From positions 124,001 to 188,000 of the forward strand of contig CAIZZF010000015.1 of assembly GCA_903937385.1 (NCBI GenBank): 64,000 nucleotides of DNA, given 5' to 3'. Below, piece by piece: positions 26,432 through 35,031 of this stretch. The notes under the pieces are model-generated. The model was not told where the DNA came from. It did no database searches and worked only from the letters and a program-made list of their open reading frames with translations. Source of the DNA: an uncultured Holophagaceae bacterium. GTDB taxonomy: Bacteria; Acidobacteriota; Holophagae; Holophagales; Holophagaceae. Numbering within the stretch: position 1 is the stretch's first letter; every line of letters starts with the position of its first letter. The position numbers were made by a program, and so were the translations under genes.

Positions 26432-28006
26432 TCAATCCACCCGGTAGTGGCAGCCCCGGCTCTCGGGGTTCTGCAGGGCGGCTTTCAGGATGAGCTGGGC
26501 GCAGAGGATGCCGCTGCGCAGCTCCAGGAGCTCCCGGCTGAGGGGGGCCTCGTGGTAGAAGCGGTCGATGCGGTGGGCCAGGTACTGGATGTCGGCCTTG
26601 GCGCGGTGCAGGCGGGCCCCGGTCCGGACGATGCCGGCATAGTTCCAGAGCGTGCTGCGGATGAGACCCCAGTCCTGGTCGATCAGCAGCGGGTCGGTCT
26701 CCTCGCTGGCCTCCGGCATCTGCCATTGGGCCATGTCGCTGGCCTCGGGCAGGCTGGACTCGCCCAGCTCGGCCACGGCCGCCTCGGCCCCCCGCAAGCC
26801 CCAGACGAGGCCTTCCAGCAGGCTGGTGGACGCCAGCCGATTCGCCCCGTGCAGGCCCGTGCAGGCCACCTCGCCCGCCGCAAAGAGGCCTGGCAGGCTC
26901 GTGCGGCCATCCAGATCCACGAGGACGCCCCCGCAGAAGTAGTGGGCTGCGGGCACCACGGGGATGGGCTGACGGAGCGGATCCAGGCCCTCGGCCCGGC
27001 AGGCCGCCACCACCGTGGGGAAGTGGGACTCCAGATCCAGCTTCGCCGCCACGGGCGTCAGATCCAGAAAGACGCTGGCCTCGCCGCTGGCCGCCATCTC
27101 CTGGAAGATGGCCCGGCTGACCACGTCCCGGGGCGCCAGCTCCAGGTGCTCCGGCTCGTACTTGGCCATGAAGCGCTCGCCCTTCCGGTTCACCAGCCAG
27201 GCCCCCTCGCCGCGGAGCGCCTCCGTGAGCAGAGTGCGGGGCTTGCCCGGTGCATACAGGGCCGTGGGGTGGAACTGGAGGTACTCACAGTTCACGATGC
27301 GGGCGCTGGCCCGGTAGGCCGCCGCCAGGCCATCCCCGGTGGCGCCGGGCGGGTTGGTGGTGTGCAGGTAGAGGTAGCCCAGCCCGCCCGTGGCCAGCAG
27401 GGTCCGGCGGGCCAGAGCACCCTCCACCTGGCCCGTGGCCGGGTCGTAGAGGAAGGCCCCGTGCACCCGGATGGGATCGTAGACCCGCACCGGGCTCAGG
27501 CAGTGATGGGGACTGGTGATGAGGTCCACGAGACAGAGGCGCTCCCGCACCCGGATGTTCGGGTGGCTGCGCACCGCCTGACTCAGGGCCGTCTGGATCG
27601 CCAGCCCGGTGGCGTCCTTCGCGTGGTAGATGCGCTTGGCGCTGTGGGCGGCCTCGGCGATGGCATCCGGGGCATCGTCCTGCCCCAGGTCGAAGGGCAC
27701 GCCCAGCCGCTCCCAGAGGAAGCTCCGGCAGAGCCGGGGACCTTCCTCCGCCAGCAGCCGCACCGCCTCGTGCCGGCACAGGCCCGCGCCCGCCGCCTCG
27801 ATGTCCGCCGCGAGCAGGTCCGGGGAGTCCCCCTCTGCAGCCGGCGCCAGGCCGATGATCCCGCCCTGGGCCCAGGAGGTGTTGCTGCCGCCCAGGTCGT
27901 CCTTGGCCACCAGCACCACGGAGGCGCCCAGGTCCGCGGCACGCAAGGCCGCCGAACAGCCGGCGATCCCCGCGCCCAGCACCAGCAGGTCTGCCGTCAT
28001 CGTCAT
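26432..28006 (-). CDS. nadB: L-aspartate oxidase NadB
   Basis: A 524-residue FAD enzyme converting L-aspartate to iminoaspartate, the first step of de novo NAD synthesis. It has the dinucleotide-binding GAGIAGCSAALRAADLG, SNTSWAQGG, the catalytic region FHPTALY and LLTEALRGEGA, and GLFAAGEVACTGLHGANRLASTSLLEG, all diagnostic of the NadB/Sdh flavoprotein family. ATG 28006 overlaps the stop of the DUF309 gene (ATGA). nadA and nadC are not in this window. Confidence 0.94.
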   Translation of the reverse strand: MTMTADLLVLGAGIAGCSAALRAADLGASVVLVAKDDLGGSNTSWAQGGIIGLAPAAEGDSPDLLAADIEAAGAGLCRHEAVRLLAEEGPRLCRSFLWERLGVPFDLGQDDAPDAIAEAAHSAKRIYHAKDATGLAIQTALSQAVRSHPNIRVRERLCLVDLITSPHHCLSPVRVYDPIRVHGAFLYDPATGQVEGALARRTLLATGGLGYLYLHTTNPPGATGDGLAAAYRASARIVNCEYLQFHPTALYAPGKPRTLLTEALRGEGAWLVNRKGERFMAKYEPEHLELAPRDVVSRAIFQEMAASGEASVFLDLTPVAAKLDLESHFPTVVAACRAEGLDPLRQPIPVVPAAHYFCGGVLVDLDGRTSLPGLFAAGEVACTGLHGANRLASTSLLEGLVWGLRGAEAAVAELGESSLPEASDMAQWQMPEASEETDPLLIDQDWGLIRSTLWNYAGIVRTGARLHRAKADIQYLAHRIDRFYHEAPLSRELLELRSGILCAQLILKAALQNPESRGCHYRVD

Positions 28007-28779
28007 GCCAACTCCCAGGTGGGACGGTCCAGGGCCCACAGGGGCGCGAGGTCCGTATCATCGTCCATCCGTCGGCCCTGGTCCAGTCGCCGGGCCGTGA
28101 GGTCCAGGGCCGCTTCGGCCCGAACCTCGCCCCAGGGCGTGGCGAAGGCGCCGCCGCAGGCCCGCAGCCGCTCGAGCGCCTCCTGCCAGAGGGCGAGCGC
28201 CCCCGATCGGTTGTGCTGCTGCAGGTGGTGGTAGCCCCCGGCCATCAGGATGAGCCCCTGCAGCTGCCCCTGGAGGTCGCCAGTGGCGCTGCCCCAGAGG
28301 GGCTCCAGGGCATCGTGGCACTCGTGGAAGAGGCCGTGGTTGAAGAGGGACACGCCGCAGGCCAGGGGGTAGCGATCGCCCAGGGGCAGCGGGGTGAGGG
28401 CGGCCAGCTGCCAGCCGCAGCGCAGGCTCACCAGGGGCCCCCAGGCGCCCCAGGAGGCCCCGGGGAGCCAGCCCTCGGGCCCGGCGTCCGCGGTGTCCGA
28501 CCAGGCGGCTTGGTGGCGCTGCCAGGCTCCGGCGGGATCGTGCTGCCCCAGGGCTCCCAGCATCCGGGCGGCGAGGTTCAGCAGCAGCGGCTCCGGCAGG
28601 CCGCCCGGATGCTCGGCACGCACCCGCGGGGCGCCCAGGACCGTGGGCCAGACGAGGTGCTCGCGGGCTCCGGGATCGGCCAGGGCCGCTTCGAGCCGGC
28701 TCCGGAGCACCTCCTGGACGACCCGGGGCAGCAGCGGCTGGCGCTGCCAGAAAGGGGTGCGGTTGCAGTCGTCGCTCAT
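28003..28779 (-). CDS. DUF309-family protein
   Basis: A 258-residue protein. The C-terminal half contains the DUF309 signature: FNHGLFHECHDALEPLWG, then LQGLILMAGGYHHLQQHN and a helix with ALALWQEALERL. The His/Glu cluster (H-E-x-H) may bind a metal. The N-terminal 120 residues are not recognisable. It is coupled by ATGA overlaps to yaaA upstream and nadB downstream. No biochemical function is established for the family to my knowledge. Confidence 0.75.
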   Translation of the reverse strand: MSDDCNRTPFWQRQPLLPRVVQEVLRSRLEAALADPGAREHLVWPTVLGAPRVRAEHPGGLPEPLLLNLAARMLGALGQHDPAGAWQRHQAAWSDTADAGPEGWLPGASWGAWGPLVSLRCGWQLAALTPLPLGDRYPLACGVSLFNHGLFHECHDALEPLWGSATGDLQGQLQGLILMAGGYHHLQQHNRSGALALWQEALERLRACGGAFATPWGEVRAEAALDLTARRLDQGRRMDDDTDLAPLWALDRPTWELA

Positions 28780-29498
28780 GGCTCCACCAGCAGGCGCAGG
28801 GCGAGGCCACCCCGGTCATTCTCGGAGACCCCGGCCCACTGGCAGCCGGGGAGCCGGCCCTGCAGCACCTTGCGGGGCTCGCCCTCCTGGTGCGTCAGCA
28901 GCCAGCGGGCCACCAGGCCCCGGTATTTCTTGGAGAAGTGGCTCACGGCGCGGCCGCTGGCGTCGAAGATCTCGACCGTGTGGCGGGGCCGGGTCCAGCC
29001 CTTGATCAGATCTGCGGAATCGCCGGGCAGCAGCTCCCAGAGAGGACCGGCGGGCAGTGCCTCCAGCCGCACGGGCAGCGCCTGCCGCCAGTGGGCCTTG
29101 AGGCCGTGGATGGCCGCGGGCTTCAGCTTGTAGGGCGGCACCAGTTCGTCGCCGCGCACGAGACCCCGGAGCAGGGACAGGATGTGCACCTGGGACCAGG
29201 TCGCCGAAGGAAGTGTCGCTGCGTCCAGAGCTTGAAAAGCCACACCGGTGTAGCGGGCCAGGGCCGGCAGGAGGGGCACTGGCCCACCCAGAGCCAAGGC
29301 CTCGCTTCGTGCCTTGGCCAGAGCCAGCTCCTTGACCTCGAAGGCCTTCTTCAGGGCCTCGGGGGAACCCGTCCGCGCCAGGGCCACCAGCCGGTCCCGC
29401 ACCCAGCGCTGGTCGGGGGTCTCCGTCAGCCGTCCGACCACGCCCCCGGGGGCCTTGTCCTCGGAGGGGGCGAGCAGGATGAGCGGCAGGGCCTTCAT
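28776..29498 (-). CDS. yaaA: YaaA-family peroxide-stress protein (UPF0246)
   Basis: A 240-residue protein with family landmarks: LLAPSEDKAPGG at the N-terminus, YTGVAFQALDAATL, LVPPYKLKPAAIHG and VSHFSKKYRGLVARWLL. E. coli YaaA lowers intracellular free iron and DNA damage during peroxide stress and binds DNA. ATGA overlaps join it to the deacetylase upstream and the DUF309 gene downstream. Confidence 0.85.
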   Translation of the reverse strand: MKALPLILLAPSEDKAPGGVVGRLTETPDQRWVRDRLVALARTGSPEALKKAFEVKELALAKARSEALALGGPVPLLPALARYTGVAFQALDAATLPSATWSQVHILSLLRGLVRGDELVPPYKLKPAAIHGLKAHWRQALPVRLEALPAGPLWELLPGDSADLIKGWTRPRHTVEIFDASGRAVSHFSKKYRGLVARWLLTHQEGEPRKVLQGRLPGCQWAGVSENDRGGLALRLLVEP

Positions 29499-30313
29499 CG
29501 GGAGGCCACCCAGGCCTCGAGGCTCACCAGCTGGAAGCCTGCGAAGAGCTCCCGCAGGAGGTCACCATGGCCGCGCAGGCCCGCGCTGTGGGCGAAGTGG
29601 TGGCCAAAGCTGACGCCAGGCAGGCTCGGCTGGCCCTCGTCCAGCTCCCAGGGATGCAGCACCAGGGGGGTGCCCGCGTCCTCCAGGGCCAGGGTCTCCA
29701 AAGCGCGTCGCACCAGGCTGAAGGGCAGCACCCGCAGCCCCCAGCCCCAGAGGGGTGAGCGGGGCGGGCCCGACCACATGACCGGAGGCGGCAGCTCCCA
29801 GAGGTCTTCGGCCAGCCGGTGGGGGCGGCGCGGCCAGGCGGGATCGCCGATGACCGCCAGCGGCACTCGGCTGGAGTCGTAGCGGAAGCCCAGGGCCGGC
29901 AGGTCCCGCCACCAATCCGCCGCGACGCCGCGGAGGCTCCACTCCGGGGCGCGGTAGCCGAGCACGGCTGTTCCGGTCAGGTCTTCCAGGAGGGCCTTTC
30001 CTTCGCGCAGGGAAGCCTGCCAGGTGGTTCGGTCCTGCTCGAAGGCCCGGCGGTGCGTGAGCCCGTGCAGACCGATGGCGTGGCCTTCCCCGACGATCCG
30101 GCGCAGCAGGTCAGGGTGGCGCTGGGCCTGGTCCGCCAGGCAGAACCAGGTGGCCTGGGCGCCCAGGTCCGCACAGAGCTCCAGGGCCTTCTCGGTGGCC
30201 AGGGGCAGCCGGCACTCGAAGCGGTCCAGGGCCTCGGGCTGGTCGTAGGGCGGGCAGCAGAGCTGGAACCAGTCCTCCCAGTCCAGGGAGAGGGGCAGCC
30301 GGCGAATGCTCAG
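29495..30313 (-). CDS. Polysaccharide deacetylase (NodB/DUF3473-like) with non-canonical start
   Basis: The reading frame encodes about 272 residues with the NodB layout: motif 1 LDWEDWF (cf. VDVEDWF), motif 2 HGLTH, motif 3 GYRAPEWS, and near the end LHPWEL, as in the DUF3473/XrtA-linked deacetylases. No in-frame ATG, GTG or TTG precedes motif 1; the frame is closed by a TGA at about 30356-30358. The best candidate is CTG at 30313, which overlaps the exbB stop (CTGA) and has GGA 7 nt upstream. ATT at 30307 is an alternative. A GTG at 29965 would lose motifs 1 and 2. Likely role: deacetylation of a cell-surface glycan. Confidence 0.75.
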   Translation of the reverse strand: MSIRRLPLSLDWEDWFQLCCPPYDQPEALDRFECRLPLATEKALELCADLGAQATWFCLADQAQRHPDLLRRIVGEGHAIGLHGLTHRRAFEQDRTTWQASLREGKALLEDLTGTAVLGYRAPEWSLRGVAADWWRDLPALGFRYDSSRVPLAVIGDPAWPRRPHRLAEDLWELPPPVMWSGPPRSPLWGWGLRVLPFSLVRRALETLALEDAGTPLVLHPWELDEGQPSLPGVSFGHHFAHSAGLRGHGDLLRELFAGFQLVSLEAWVASR

Positions 30314-31005
30314 GTGAAGTTCCGCTCGGAGAGGCTGATGAACTCCAGGGAGAAGTCATCCAGCTCGGTCTGGAACTGCTTGAGCTGCCCCTGGAAGAAG
30401 TTGTAGGCCATGAGCGCGGGAATGGCCGCCGCCAGGCCCGCCGCCGTGGCCACCAGGGCCTCGGAGATGCCCGGCGCCACCGTGGCCAGGTTGGCGTTGC
30501 CCGTGGCCCCGATGCCGCGAAAGGCGTCGATGATGCCCCACACGGTGCCGAAGAGGCCGATGAAGGGGCTCACCGCGGCCACCGTGGCCAGGCCCCCGAG
30601 GGAGCGCTCCAGGCGACCCATCTCCACCACGCTGGCCCGCTGCAGGGCGCGCTCCACGGCCTCCATGCTGCGCAGCTGCGACTTGCCGTCCTGGCCGACC
30701 TGCCGCAGCTGGTAGGTCACCTCGCCGTAGCCCGCCACGAAAAGGCCCACGAGGGGGCTGAGCGCGAACTTCTCTACCTGCTGCTTGAACTCCCGCCAGT
30801 CCGTGGACCGCTTGAAGGCGCCCCGGAACTGCTCGGAGACACTGCGGCAGCGCTGATAGAGCAGGGCCTTGCGGATGATCACCACCCAACTCAAGAGCGA
30901 GAAGGTGACCAGGATGACCATCACCACCTTGGCGACTGGACCCGCATGGAGCATGACTTCCAGGAGGTTGACCTCGTTGCCCGTGGGTGCCGCCAGAATC
31001 GCCAT
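30310..31005 (-). CDS. MotA/TolQ/ExbB proton-channel protein
   Basis: A 231-residue inner-membrane protein with three helices (about 20-42, 135-160, 175-200). The conserved TolQ/ExbB segment is SLGGLATVAAVSPFIGLFGTVWGIIDAF, followed by APGISEALVATAAGLAAAIPALMAYN. It is the first gene of the operon, with GGAG 5-6 nt before its ATG. No ExbD/TolR partner lies beside it, which is unusual because the pair is normally adjacent; a deacetylase follows instead. It diverges from ugd across 68 bp with overlapping promoters. Confidence 0.9.
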   Translation of the reverse strand: MAILAAPTGNEVNLLEVMLHAGPVAKVVMVILVTFSLLSWVVIIRKALLYQRCRSVSEQFRGAFKRSTDWREFKQQVEKFALSPLVGLFVAGYGEVTYQLRQVGQDGKSQLRSMEAVERALQRASVVEMGRLERSLGGLATVAAVSPFIGLFGTVWGIIDAFRGIGATGNANLATVAPGISEALVATAAGLAAAIPALMAYNFFQGQLKQFQTELDDFSLEFISLSERNFT

Positions 31006-31073
31006 GCTGTCTCCGTGGCGTCATGATACCAACCTGAACGCGATACACTCGACAGGTTTGCGAAGGAGCCGTC

Positions 31074-32429
31074 ATGCAGGTGTTGGTCATCGGTTCGGGC
31101 TACGTGGGGCTGGTGGCTGCCGCGTGCTTCGCGGAGGCGGGGCACCGCATCCTCGGCGTGGACGTGGACGCGGCCAAGGTGGCCACCCTGGCCCGCGGGG
31201 AATCGCCCATCTTCGAGCCCGGCCTCGACGAGCTGCTGCAGAAGCATCTGGCCTCGGGCGCCCTGAGCTTCACCACGGACCTCCGCGCCGGCATCGCCGA
31301 AGCGGACGCCGCCTTCATCTGCGTGGGCACACCCCAGAGCGAGGACGGCAGCGCTGACATGAAATACGTGCTGGCGGTGGCGGGGCAGCTGGGTGAGGCC
31401 ATGGCCCTGCGCGCCAGGGACGCGAAGCCCCTGGTGGTGGTAGACAAGAGCACTGTTCCCGTGGGCACCGCCGCCCGGGTCCACGCGGCGATCGCCGCCC
31501 ACACGGACCGGGCCTTCGAGGTGGTGAGCAATCCCGAGTTCCTGCGCGAAGGTTGCGCCCTTGGCGACTTTCTGGAGCCCGACCGCGTGGTGGTGGGCTG
31601 CCGCACCGACCACGCCGAGGCCATCATGAAGGGGCTCTACCAGTCCTTCCTGGACCGCAGCGGCGGCAAGTGGTTCCGCATGGACCCCCCCAGTGCCGAG
31701 CTCACCAAGTATGCCGCCAACGCCATGCTGGCCCTGCGCATCAGCTTCATCAACGAGATCGCCAACCTGGCGGAGTCCGTGGGCGCGGACGTGGACCACG
31801 TGAAGACCGCCATCGGTGCGGACCACCGCATCGGCCCGGCCTTCCTGAACCCCGGGCCCGGCTTCGGCGGCTCCTGCTTCCCCAAGGACCTCCAGGCCCT
31901 GCTGAAGGTCGGCCGCGAGCAGGGCCACCCGCTCCTGACCCTCGCCGCCACCGTCGAAGCCAACCGCCACCAGAAGCAGGTGCTCCTGCGCAAGGTGAAG
32001 GCGCACTTCGGCGTGAAGGGGGGCGTGCCGGCGCCACTGAAGGGCCGCCGCTTCGCCCTCTGGGGCCTGGCCTTCAAGGCGAACACCGATGACATCCGCG
32101 AGAGCATGGCGCTGGAGCTCATCGAAGGCCTTATCAACCTGGGCGCCGAGGTAGTGGTGCACGACTTCGCCGCCATGGATGCCGTGAAGGCCCGCATCGG
32201 CGACAAGGTGCGCTACGCCGCCACGCCGCTGGAAGCCTGCGAGGGCGCCGATGCGCTGCTCATCGCCACCGAGTGGGCTGACTACCGCAAGGCGGATCTC
32301 GAAGCCGTGGGCAGGGCGCTCAAGGCCCGCCGGATCTTCGATGGTCGCAACCTCTTCCGCCCCGAGGCCATGGAGGCCGCCGGCTGGACCTACCACTCCC
32401 TGGGGCGTCGGGCCGTGGAAGGGCGCTGA
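31074..32429 (+). CDS. ugd: UDP-glucose 6-dehydrogenase
   Basis: A 451-residue NAD-dependent enzyme oxidising UDP-glucose to UDP-glucuronate for surface polysaccharides. It has an N-terminal Rossmann motif (GSGYVGL, residues 7-13), FICVGTP, STVPVGT, SNPEFLREG, catalytic C268 in GFGGSCFPKD, and the C-terminal Rossmann domain LWGLAFKANTDDIRES. AAGGAG precedes the ATG. The adjacent divergent deacetylase gene also fits polysaccharide work. Confidence 0.95.
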   Translation: MQVLVIGSGYVGLVAAACFAEAGHRILGVDVDAAKVATLARGESPIFEPGLDELLQKHLASGALSFTTDLRAGIAEADAAFICVGTPQSEDGSADMKYVLAVAGQLGEAMALRARDAKPLVVVDKSTVPVGTAARVHAAIAAHTDRAFEVVSNPEFLREGCALGDFLEPDRVVVGCRTDHAEAIMKGLYQSFLDRSGGKWFRMDPPSAELTKYAANAMLALRISFINEIANLAESVGADVDHVKTAIGADHRIGPAFLNPGPGFGGSCFPKDLQALLKVGREQGHPLLTLAATVEANRHQKQVLLRKVKAHFGVKGGVPAPLKGRRFALWGLAFKANTDDIRESMALELIEGLINLGAEVVVHDFAAMDAVKARIGDKVRYAATPLEACEGADALLIATEWADYRKADLEAVGRALKARRIFDGRNLFRPEAMEAAGWTYHSLGRRAVEGR

Positions 32430-32568
32430 TCCGCACCTGGCCAATAAAAGTGGCCTCGCCTCGAGCCTTCCCCGGCAAGCCGTGCTTAGAATGGACCGAG
32501 GCCCCTTCCGCCACCCCGCGCTGAAGTGGCCGCCACCCTGAACCGGCACCACCCGATACGGAGACACC
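32430..32568. promoter_or_regulatory. ugd-tatA intergenic region with -10-like box
   Basis: TAGAAT at about 32489-32494 is a good -10 hexamer but has no clear -35 partner. It could drive tatAC separately from ugd. A short GGCCA/TGGCC stem occurs near 32440-32456. Confidence 0.3.
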
Positions 32569-32772
32569 ATGGGCAACCTCGGAATGATGGAGATCCTGCT
32601 GATCGGCATCGCGCTGCTGATCTTCTTTGGCCCCTCCCGCCTGCCGGAGCTCGGCAAGAGCCTGGGCAAGGGCATCCAGGAATTCAAGAAGGCCAGCCGC
32701 GAGCTGACGGATGCCGTGAAAGAGGACGTCACCACGGACAAGGAGAAGGACAAGGAACAGGACAAGAAGTAG
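32569..32772 (+). CDS. tatA: Sec-independent protein translocase TatA
   Basis: A 67-residue protein: one N-terminal helix (MEILLIGIALLIFFGPSRLPELG), the FGP hinge, an amphipathic helix with GKSLGKGIQEFKKA, and a charged Lys/Glu/Asp tail. It forms the Tat pore with TatC, encoded 70 nt downstream. GGAG precedes the ATG. No separate tatB is visible. Confidence 0.95.
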   Translation: MGNLGMMEILLIGIALLIFFGPSRLPELGKSLGKGIQEFKKASRELTDAVKEDVTTDKEKDKEQDKK

Positions 32773-32841
32773 GCCTCGGCCCTTCCGTCCCAGGCTCCTT
32801 TCCGGGGCCTCCCCCTTGCTGCTTCCTGCACCCCGAGGACC

Positions 32842-33612
32842 ATGGCGCTTCCGGACACCCCGCCCGACAAGATGAGTTTCTGGGAACACCTCCAGGAGCT
32901 GAGGGTCCGCATCGTCCGTTCCCTGCTCATCGTGGCCGTGGGCTTTGCCGTCACCTACGCCTTCCGGTTCAAGCTCTGGGCCCTGGCGCAAAAGCCGTTC
33001 CTCGAGGCCATGGCCCGGCAGACACACAAGCCCATCGCCAGCCTCGATCCCTTCGCCTTCACGGACCTCACCGAGCCCTTCTTCAGCATGATGCGGCTCT
33101 CGCTCTGGGCCGCCGCCCTGCTCGTCGCGCCGTTCCTGTTCTATCAGCTCTGGGCCTTCATCCGGCCCGGCCTGCTGCCGAAAGAGCGCCGCCTGGTCAT
33201 CCCCTTCGTGGTGGTGACCTCCGGCTGCTTCCTCGGGGGCGCCGCCTTCGCCTACTACCAGGCCTTCAAGTTCCTGGGCGACATCCTCTTCCAGGAGGCG
33301 GCCTCCGCGGGCCTGCGGGCCAACCTGCATGTCTCGGACTACCTGGACCTGTTCATCTCCACCCTGCTCATCACCGGCATCATGTTCGAGCTGCCGGTGC
33401 TGTTCTTCTTCCTGGCGAAGTTCCGCATCGTGACCGCGCGCCTGATGCTGAAATACTGGCGCCACGCCACCATGGCCATCCTGATCTTCAGCGCCTTCTT
33501 CACCCCCGGCGACGTGGTGGTGACCACCATCTTCTTCAGCGTGGTGCTGCTGGGCCTCTACTTCATCTCCATCCTCGTCGCCTGGGCCGCCGAGCCTCGC
33601 CAGCCCAGGTAG
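32842..33612 (+). CDS. tatC: Sec-independent protein translocase TatC
   Basis: A 256-residue inner-membrane receptor of the Tat pathway with six helices. It has the N-terminal MSFWEHLQELRVRIVRSL motif, the periplasmic F-T-EPF segment (PFAFTDLTEPFFSMMRLS), and F-F-PGD (SAFFTPGDVVVT) near the last loops. It exports folded, often cofactor-bearing proteins. It lies with tatA. Confidence 0.96.
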   Translation: MALPDTPPDKMSFWEHLQELRVRIVRSLLIVAVGFAVTYAFRFKLWALAQKPFLEAMARQTHKPIASLDPFAFTDLTEPFFSMMRLSLWAAALLVAPFLFYQLWAFIRPGLLPKERRLVIPFVVVTSGCFLGGAAFAYYQAFKFLGDILFQEAASAGLRANLHVSDYLDLFISTLLITGIMFELPVLFFFLAKFRIVTARLMLKYWRHATMAILIFSAFFTPGDVVVTTIFFSVVLLGLYFISILVAWAAEPRQPR

Positions 33613-33785
33613 CTCGGCACGCCCGTGGGACGGGCGAAAAAGGATGAATGACCGAGGAGGAAGGTGGAGCAACGGAGAGCCGCTCCATCACTCAACAATT
33701 CATCGGTGTTTATCAGCAGTTATTGGTGTTCATCGGTGGCTGATCTTTGTTTCTTTTTTTCCCTTGCCCCTACTCCGCACAGACC
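33613..33785. repeat. Low-GC intergenic repeat (ATCGGTGTT-type)
   Basis: Between tatC (+) and murG (-), both ending here. A 7-bp hairpin CGCCCGT/ACGGGCG lies at 33620-33636. From 33700 the sequence repeats the unit (T/C)ATCGGTGTT or a close variant three times: CATCGGTGTT (33701), TTATTGGTGTT (about 33720) and CATCGGTGG (33731). An interrupted T-tract follows. Sequences of this style recur between genes in several unrelated bacterial genomes, so this is likely one copy of a dispersed repeat. Confidence 0.5.
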
Positions 33786-34868
33786 TCAGAGGCCTTCAAG
33801 ATCATCCAGGCACTGCTGAACGGCCCGGTTGGGCTCGGGCGCCTTGGACAGGGCCTGTCGCTCGAACGCATCGGCCATGAGCCCCCGCAACTCCTCGTCC
33901 ATGCGGGAAGCAAAGCCTTCGCCCTGCTCCAGCAGCCGTGCCCGGCCTTCGGCGGCCATGGCCCGGGCGTTCATGCGCTGGTGGTCGTTGGCGCTGGTTG
34001 GCAGCGGGACCAGGAGGGCACCCCGCCCCACAGCCTTGAGTTCGGCGCAGGTGCTGGCACCAGCGCGGCTGAGCACCAGGCTGGCGGACTCCATGGCCTC
34101 CGCCATGCCCGGGATGAAGGGCACCAGCTCGTGGCGCGCATGCCGGGGGCGGTCCCGCAGCCGTTCCATCTCTGCGGGCCCGACCTGATGCAGGATCTCC
34201 CAGTCCGGCAGCGCCTCCAGCAGGGCCGGGGCAAGCTCCAGGAGGGCCTCGTTGAGGGAGCGCGCCCCGCCGCTGCCGCCCAGTACCAGCAACCGGAAGG
34301 GAGCTGTAAGGTCTCCGGCCGGGTGGAAGGCCCGGATGAAGGCGTCTCGGACTGGGGTGCCCACCACCCGGCAGTCGGCCCCGGGCAGCAGGGGTCGCAC
34401 GGCCTCCATGCCGCACCACACCCGCCGCGCCTTGGGCGCCACCAGCTTCACCAGCGCGCCGGGCGCCGCGTTGCTCTCGTGGAGGAAGTAGGGGATGCCC
34501 AGGGCCCGGGCGGCAAGCAGGGCCGGAGCCGCGCCGTAGCCGCCGGTACCGAGCACGGCCCAGGGCCGCTGCTGCCGCCACAGGGCCTTCAGGCGGCGGG
34601 TCGCCCCCCACAGCTTCCAGACAGAGCGTGCCACCCGCAGCGGGGAGCGTCCGACGATCCCCTCCACGTCCAGCAGCAGGTGGGGCCAGATGCTGCCTGG
34701 CAATTCCCGGGCTTCGATGCCCCGGCAGGCCCCGACGAAGACGATCGGCCGCTCAGGCCACCGCCCCCGGGCCCCTTCGGCCAGGGCGACAGCCGGGAAG
34801 AAGTGGCCCCCGGTCCCGCCCCCGGTGAGGACGAGTGCATCCTGGAAAGTCGGTGTGGCCTCGCGCAT
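33786..34868 (-). CDS. murG: UDP-N-acetylglucosamine transferase MurG
   Basis: A 360-residue peripheral inner-membrane glycosyltransferase making lipid II from lipid I. It has the N-terminal loop TGGGTGGHFFPA, the second G-rich loop LGGSGGARSLNE, GTGGYGAAPALLAA, and the C-terminal PTSANDHQRMNA that binds UDP-GlcNAc. It sits here without the ftsW/murC neighbours of a dcw cluster, on its own between a repeat region and the etf operon. Confidence 0.94.
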   Translation of the reverse strand: MREATPTFQDALVLTGGGTGGHFFPAVALAEGARGRWPERPIVFVGACRGIEARELPGSIWPHLLLDVEGIVGRSPLRVARSVWKLWGATRRLKALWRQQRPWAVLGTGGYGAAPALLAARALGIPYFLHESNAAPGALVKLVAPKARRVWCGMEAVRPLLPGADCRVVGTPVRDAFIRAFHPAGDLTAPFRLLVLGGSGGARSLNEALLELAPALLEALPDWEILHQVGPAEMERLRDRPRHARHELVPFIPGMAEAMESASLVLSRAGASTCAELKAVGRGALLVPLPTSANDHQRMNARAMAAEGRARLLEQGEGFASRMDEELRGLMADAFERQALSKAPEPNRAVQQCLDDLEGL

Positions 34869-34985
34869 GCTCCGTCCACCTTACCCGAGGGAAAAGAAAC
34901 CTACCTGAAGGCAAGGTCGCCTGGCGGGGTCTCCCTCGCAAAAACGAACCAGGGAAGCCCCCAGTCTGGTTAAACTCTACCTTGG

Positions 34986-35004
34986 GGTCGGCCATTCGCC
35001 GACC
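34986..35004 (+). promoter_or_regulatory. Hairpin in the etfB leader
   Basis: GGTCGGC/GCCGACC, a perfect 7-bp stem with loop CATTC, lies 27 nt before the etfB start. A -10-like TAAACT is at 34971-34976. It may protect the transcript 5' end or act as an operator. Confidence 0.4.
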
Positions 35005-35031
35005 TGTCTTATGACGCATCAGGGAGCGCCC

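Noticed and set aside
29965-29965. GTG at 29965 as start of the deacetylase
   Set aside because: It would remove the first two NodB motifs (LDWEDWF and HGLTH), which are clearly encoded upstream in the same frame.
33620-33636. Hairpin after tatC as an intrinsic terminator
   Set aside because: Only 7 bp and followed by A residues, not T, in the tatC direction.
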